Of a stretch of DNA of 21,648 bases, positions 18,775-21,648 are shown piece by piece. The stretch's first letter is position 1. Each line of letters begins with the position of its first letter. The stretch spans positions 1 through 21,648 of the forward strand of contig JAWXCM010000158.1 of the NCBI GenBank assembly GCA_034408745.1, in the 5' to 3' direction. The position numbers were made by a program, and so were the translations under genes. The stretch is from JAWXCM01 sp034408745 (GTDB taxonomy: Bacteria > Acidobacteriota > Terriglobia > Bryobacterales > Bryobacteraceae). The notes under the pieces are model-generated. The model was not told the origin of the DNA and searched no databases. It saw only the letters and a list, made by a program, of their open reading frames with translations.

Positions 18775-19869
18775 TCAATAGCCGCCGATCTGCCGGAGAA
18801 TCTCCGGTACCACTCCGTCCAGCGGAAGTACGCAGTCCGCCAGCCCGGCACCCACCACCGCCCCGGGCATTCCCCAGACGACGCTGCTCGCCTGGTCCTG
18901 CGCGATGACATACGCTCCCAGCGCCTTTAAGGACTGAACCCCGCGCATTCCGTCCTGCCCCATACCGGTGAGGACCACCGCCAGGGCGGCTCCTCCGTAG
19001 ACCTCCGATACGGACCGGAACATCACATCCACCGCCGGGCGGCAGGAGTTCTCCGGCGGCGACTGATCCAGACAGGCCTTCACCGCTTCGACTTCCTTCC
19101 TGACCCGCAGGTGGTAGTCCCCAGCCGCGATCAGCACCTTCCCCGGTTCCACCTGGGCGCCCTGGACCGCCTCCTCGATCTTGAGCCTGGAACCGGCTTG
19201 CAGCCGCTCGGCCAGCAGCCGCGTGAACATCGGCGGCATGTGTTGGACGATCAGGATCGGCAGGGGAAAGCCGGCCTCGAAGCGCGGCATCACCAGCCCC
19301 AGCGCCGCCGGTCCGCCGGTGGACACCCCAATCACCAGCACCTTTGGGCGCACCGCCCGCACCGCCCGCGCAGCCGGGGCGAACTGCGCGCCCACCGGCC
19401 GCGTCATCGGCGCCAGGCCTTCCGCCGCCGACCGGAAGAACTGCTTGATTTTGGGAATCAGATCGGCGCGCAGACTGGCCATCGACCGGTCCAGAGAACC
19501 CACGTTGGCGGCCTTGGTGACGTAGTCGTCTGCGCCCAGCGACAGCGCCTCGAAAGTCGACGCGGCGCCTCGCTCCGTCAAGGTACTGAACATGATCACC
19601 CGCAGGTCCGGATACAGGCGACGGATGCGCCGCAACGCCTCCAGCCCGTCCATCACCGGCATCTCCACATCGAGCGTGATCGCGTCCGGATTCAACTGCG
19701 GGATGCGCTCCAGAGCCAGCGCACCGTTGGGCGCGGCCCCCACCACCTCAATCAGCGGGTCCTCCTCCAGTGCATGGGTCACCAGCCGGCGAATCACCAC
19801 TGAATCATCCACTACCAGCACCCTGATCCGGCAGCCCGGCGACAGTTGTTTCCGTGCCCTCGCCATCAT
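18775..19869 (-). CDS. cheB: CheB receptor methylesterase/deamidase
   Basis: 364 residues. The N-terminal receiver (about 14-135) has VLVVDDS, phospho-acceptor D67 (ITLDVEMP), FSTLTERG and the lysine in YVTKA. The C-terminal esterase domain (about 175-364) carries the catalytic triad: S183 (GVSTGGPAALG), H210 (VQHMPPMF) and D306 (TGMGQDGMRG). A 40-residue Ala/Pro/Arg-rich linker joins the two. Phosphorylation of the receiver relieves inhibition of the esterase, giving adaptation. The ATG at 19869 overlaps the cheY stop (ATGA), which indicates translational coupling; a second ATG follows immediately. Family length is usual. Confidence 0.94.
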   Translation of the reverse strand: MMARARKQLSPGCRIRVLVVDDSVVIRRLVTHALEEDPLIEVVGAAPNGALALERIPQLNPDAITLDVEMPVMDGLEALRRIRRLYPDLRVIMFSTLTERGAASTFEALSLGADDYVTKAANVGSLDRSMASLRADLIPKIKQFFRSAAEGLAPMTRPVGAQFAPAARAVRAVRPKVLVIGVSTGGPAALGLVMPRFEAGFPLPILIVQHMPPMFTRLLAERLQAGSRLKIEEAVQGAQVEPGKVLIAAGDYHLRVRKEVEAVKACLDQSPPENSCRPAVDVMFRSVSEVYGGAALAVVLTGMGQDGMRGVQSLKALGAYVIAQDQASSVVWGMPGAVVGAGLADCVLPLDGVVPEILRQIGGY

Positions 19870-20249
19870 CGTGCCACCTGCTCCACCAGACCCAGCAGGT
19901 GTAGTTTGTCCGCGATGATCTCCCTGGTGAAAGGTTTCATCACGTACTCGTTGGCCCCCGCCTCCAGAGCCGTCATCATTTGCTCGATCTCAGTCTCGGT
20001 GGTAACCATCACCAGGGCAACCGACGCCAGGGCCGGATTGCAGCGCACCTGCCGGACGAAATCCAGGCCGCTAATGCCCGGCATGTTCCAGTCCACCAGG
20101 ATAAGAGACAGCTGCTCACCCTGAGTGGGCAGCATGCTGAGCGCCTCGTTGCCGCTGGCAGCCTGCACGACCTCGAAACCGAGATCGCTCAAGGTCCTGT
20201 TCAGAATCATGCGGATCGCCCGCGAGTCGTCAACCACCATGGCCTTCAT
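19866..20249 (-). CDS. cheY: CheY-type single-domain response regulator
   Basis: 127 residues from ATG 20249, chosen because AAAAGGAG lies nine bases upstream; a longer frame up to 20297 has no family resemblance. The receiver is complete: MVVDDSRAIR with the acidic pair D7-D8, the phosphate acceptor D53 (LVDWNMP), the conserved threonines in MVTTETE and the lysine in YVMKPFT. This is the diffusible carrier that takes phosphate from CheA and acts on the motor or other target; CheX would remove it. The gene is 72 bp behind the chemoreceptor gene, with a strong hairpin between, and overlaps cheB. Confidence 0.93.
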   Translation of the reverse strand: MKAMVVDDSRAIRMILNRTLSDLGFEVVQAASGNEALSMLPTQGEQLSLILVDWNMPGISGLDFVRQVRCNPALASVALVMVTTETEIEQMMTALEAGANEYVMKPFTREIIADKLHLLGLVEQVAR

Positions 20250-20275
20250 GAATATAGACTCCTTTTCTGAGCGTC

Positions 20276-20315
20276 CGGCGGCGCGGCGGAGCTCCACTGG
20301 CCCGCCGCGCCGCCG
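20276..20315 (-). terminator. 14-bp GC-only hairpin between mcp and cheY
   Basis: CGGCGGCGCGGCGG (20276-20289) and its perfect complement (20302-20315) enclose a 12-base loop. It follows the mcp stop by 6 bp. No T-run follows on the minus strand, so it is not a classic rho-independent terminator. It may lower read-through or protect the mcp transcript end. Confidence 0.45.
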
Positions 20316-20321
20316 CCCGCC

Positions 20322-21648
20322 TTAAACGGTGAATTCGCCAACCAGCGTTTGCAGTTGCGCCGCCATCTGGCTGAGCGCCCTGGCGGCGTTTTCGGTGTTC
20401 ACGCTCCCGGCCGGGGTGCTTCTGGCCGCTTCGGCCACCCCCGAGTTGTTCTTGGCAATCTCGTTGGTGCCTTTGGCGGCTTCGGACACGTTGCGGCCGA
20501 TTTCGTTGGTGGTAACCGTCTGCTCCTCCACCGCCGAAGCAATGGTGTTGGAGATGTCGTTGATCTGGTTGATCACCGCGCTGATTTCGCCGATCGCCTT
20601 CACCGCTCCCTTGGTGTCGCCCTGGATGGCCTCGATCTTCTGGCTGATCTCCTCGGTCGCCTTGGCGGTCTCCTTGGCGAGCTCCTTTACCTCGTTGGCT
20701 ACCACGGCGAAGCCCTTGCCCGCTTCTCCGGCGCGCGCCGCCTCAATGGTGGCGTTCAGCGCCAGCAGGTTGGTCTGCTGCGCAATCGAGGTAATCACCT
20801 TAATCACCTGGCCGATCTCGATGCTCGAGTCACCCAGCTTGACGATGGTGGCGTTGGTGTTATCCGCCACACCGACGGCGTTCTTGGCTACCCGGGCCGC
20901 CTCGTTGGCGCTCTTTGAGATCTCCCGTATGGAAGCCTGCATCTGCTCGCTGCCGGAGGCCACCACCGCAACGTTCTTGGAAACCTGCTCGCTGGCCGCC
21001 GAAACCACGTTAGCCTGCGTCGCCGTCTCTTCGGCATTGCTCGCCAACTGCTGGCTGATGGCGGTGAGTTCCTCGGAAGAGGACGCCAGCGACGAGGCGT
21101 TCTGCCCAATCAACTGCATGCTCTTGCGCAGATCGTCGCTCATCTTGTTGATGTTGGCCGCAAAATTCGCGTGATCCCCCTTGTACTGCCCGGTAACCTT
21201 CGCCGTCAGGTCCTTCCTGGAGATGCGCTCGATGACTTTGGCTGCCTCGTTGACCGGCTCCAGCACCGCGTCCAGCGTCTGGTTGACGCCCTCGACGATC
21301 TTGCGGAAGTCGCCGCCGTGCTTGGTGGCATCGGCGCGCGTGGCCAGTTTGCCTTCCACCGCCGCCTTCACCAGCACGCCGGCGTCGGCCACCAGCGCGT
21401 TGACGCTGTCGACGCAAGTGTTCAGGTTGTTCTTGATCTCGTTGAAGTCGCCGTTGTACTTGTCGGTGATCCTGGGCGGGATGTCGCCCTTCGAGATCCG
21501 GTCCACGTACTCGGCCGCCACATTCAACGGGCCAATGACCGCGTCCAGCGTCTGGTTGACGCCTTCGACGATCTTGCGGAAGTCGCCCTGGTGCTTCGTC
21601 GCGTCGGCGCGGGTGGCCAGTTTGCCTTCCACCGCCGCCTTCACCAGC
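20322..21648 (-). CDS. Methyl-accepting chemotaxis protein, 3' part, with HAMP repeats
   Basis: The 442 visible codons run off the right edge, so the N-terminus, and with it any sensor and membrane part, is unknown. First come at least two and a half repeated HAMP-type units with VKAAVEGKLATRADATKH, then GDFRKIVEGVNQTLDAV, recurring at a 91-residue period, then ISRKDLTAKVTGQYKGDH. The signalling domain follows: methylation helix segments around SSSEELTAISQQLASNAEET, and the highly conserved hairpin tip IAQQTNLLALNATIEAARAG, then EAGKGFAVVANEVKELA. It ends with LVGEFTV. It would bind CheW/CheA and be modified by CheR and CheB next door. Poly-HAMP receptors of this form may be membrane-bound or cytoplasmic; this cannot be told here. 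No C-terminal CheR-tethering pentapeptide is seen. Confidence 0.93.
   Translation of the reverse strand, partial: LVKAAVEGKLATRADATKHQGDFRKIVEGVNQTLDAVIGPLNVAAEYVDRISKGDIPPRITDKYNGDFNEIKNNLNTCVDSVNALVADAGVLVKAAVEGKLATRADATKHGGDFRKIVEGVNQTLDAVLEPVNEAAKVIERISRKDLTAKVTGQYKGDHANFAANINKMSDDLRKSMQLIGQNASSLASSSEELTAISQQLASNAEETATQANVVSAASEQVSKNVAVVASGSEQMQASIREISKSANEAARVAKNAVGVADNTNATIVKLGDSSIEIGQVIKVITSIAQQTNLLALNATIEAARAGEAGKGFAVVANEVKELAKETAKATEEISQKIEAIQGDTKGAVKAIGEISAVINQINDISNTIASAVEEQTVTTNEIGRNVSEAAKGTNEIAKNNSGVAEAARSTPAGSVNTENAARALSQMAAQLQTLVGEFTV
21268..21375 (-). repeat. 108-bp intragenic repeat, copy 1 (HAMP unit)
   Basis: Matches 21541-21648 at 100 of 108 positions with a period of 273 bp (91 codons). 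It encodes LVKAAVEGKLATRADATKH, then GDFRKIVEGVNQTLDA, in both copies. It shows recent duplication or ongoing gene conversion of HAMP units in the chemoreceptor gene. Confidence 0.8.
21541..21648 (-). repeat. 108-bp intragenic repeat, copy 2 (HAMP unit)
   Basis: Second copy of the repeat at 21268-21375. It ends exactly at the window edge, at the same base at which copy 1 leaves the conserved segment, which suggests that the edge is a repeat-induced assembly break. Confidence 0.75.

Overview
The window is high-GC bacterial DNA. The Oar-type TonB-dependent receptor, the large multi-PAS hybrid histidine kinase, the ISAzo13 and IS1380 remnants and the several toxin-antitoxin modules together suggest an acidobacterium, possibly of the Bryobacterales/Solibacter type. 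That assignment is inferred from gene content alone; there is no rRNA or tRNA gene. Both edges carry repeat-like sequence: a perfect 24-bp palindrome at 1-24, and at the right edge one copy of a near-identical 108-bp repeat inside a chemoreceptor gene. The window may therefore be an assembly contig broken at repeats.

Left part, 1-7250. A frameshifted tautomerase gene and a short possible gene are followed by a hicBA toxin-antitoxin pair, a decayed copy of a VWA gene, and then the most notable locus. On the minus strand, reading from 5901 down, this is VWA (TerY-like), PP2C phosphatase, and a protein kinase with a zinc ribbon, two membrane helices and a formylglycine-generating-enzyme (FGE)/C-type-lectin-fold domain, followed by Avd. 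The C-terminus of the FGE domain has the codon pattern of a diversity-generating retroelement (DGR) variable region, and Avd is the DGR accessory protein. A TerY-P phosphorylation triad thus appears to carry a hypervariable receptor domain. No DGR reverse transcriptase and no template repeat can be seen in the window. Divergent from this operon is a DUF433/DUF5615 toxin-antitoxin pair, followed by an IS1380 remnant.

Middle part, 7372-12100. An intact 1165-residue TonB-dependent receptor is followed by a scrapyard: an ISAzo13 transposase fragment that itself contains an 82-bp MITE-like insertion, a truncated copy of a second MITE, a fragment of another TonB-dependent receptor, and an N-terminally truncated receiver domain.

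Right part, 12103-21648, minus strand. This is a signalling cluster whose transcription order is mcp (incomplete), cheY, cheB, cheR, cheX and then, after a 94-bp MITE, a CHASE-PAS-PAS-PAS-GAF-PAS hybrid histidine kinase with two receiver domains. Small overlaps or short gaps link cheY, cheB, cheR and cheX as an operon. No cheA or cheW is present; they may lie beyond the right edge.
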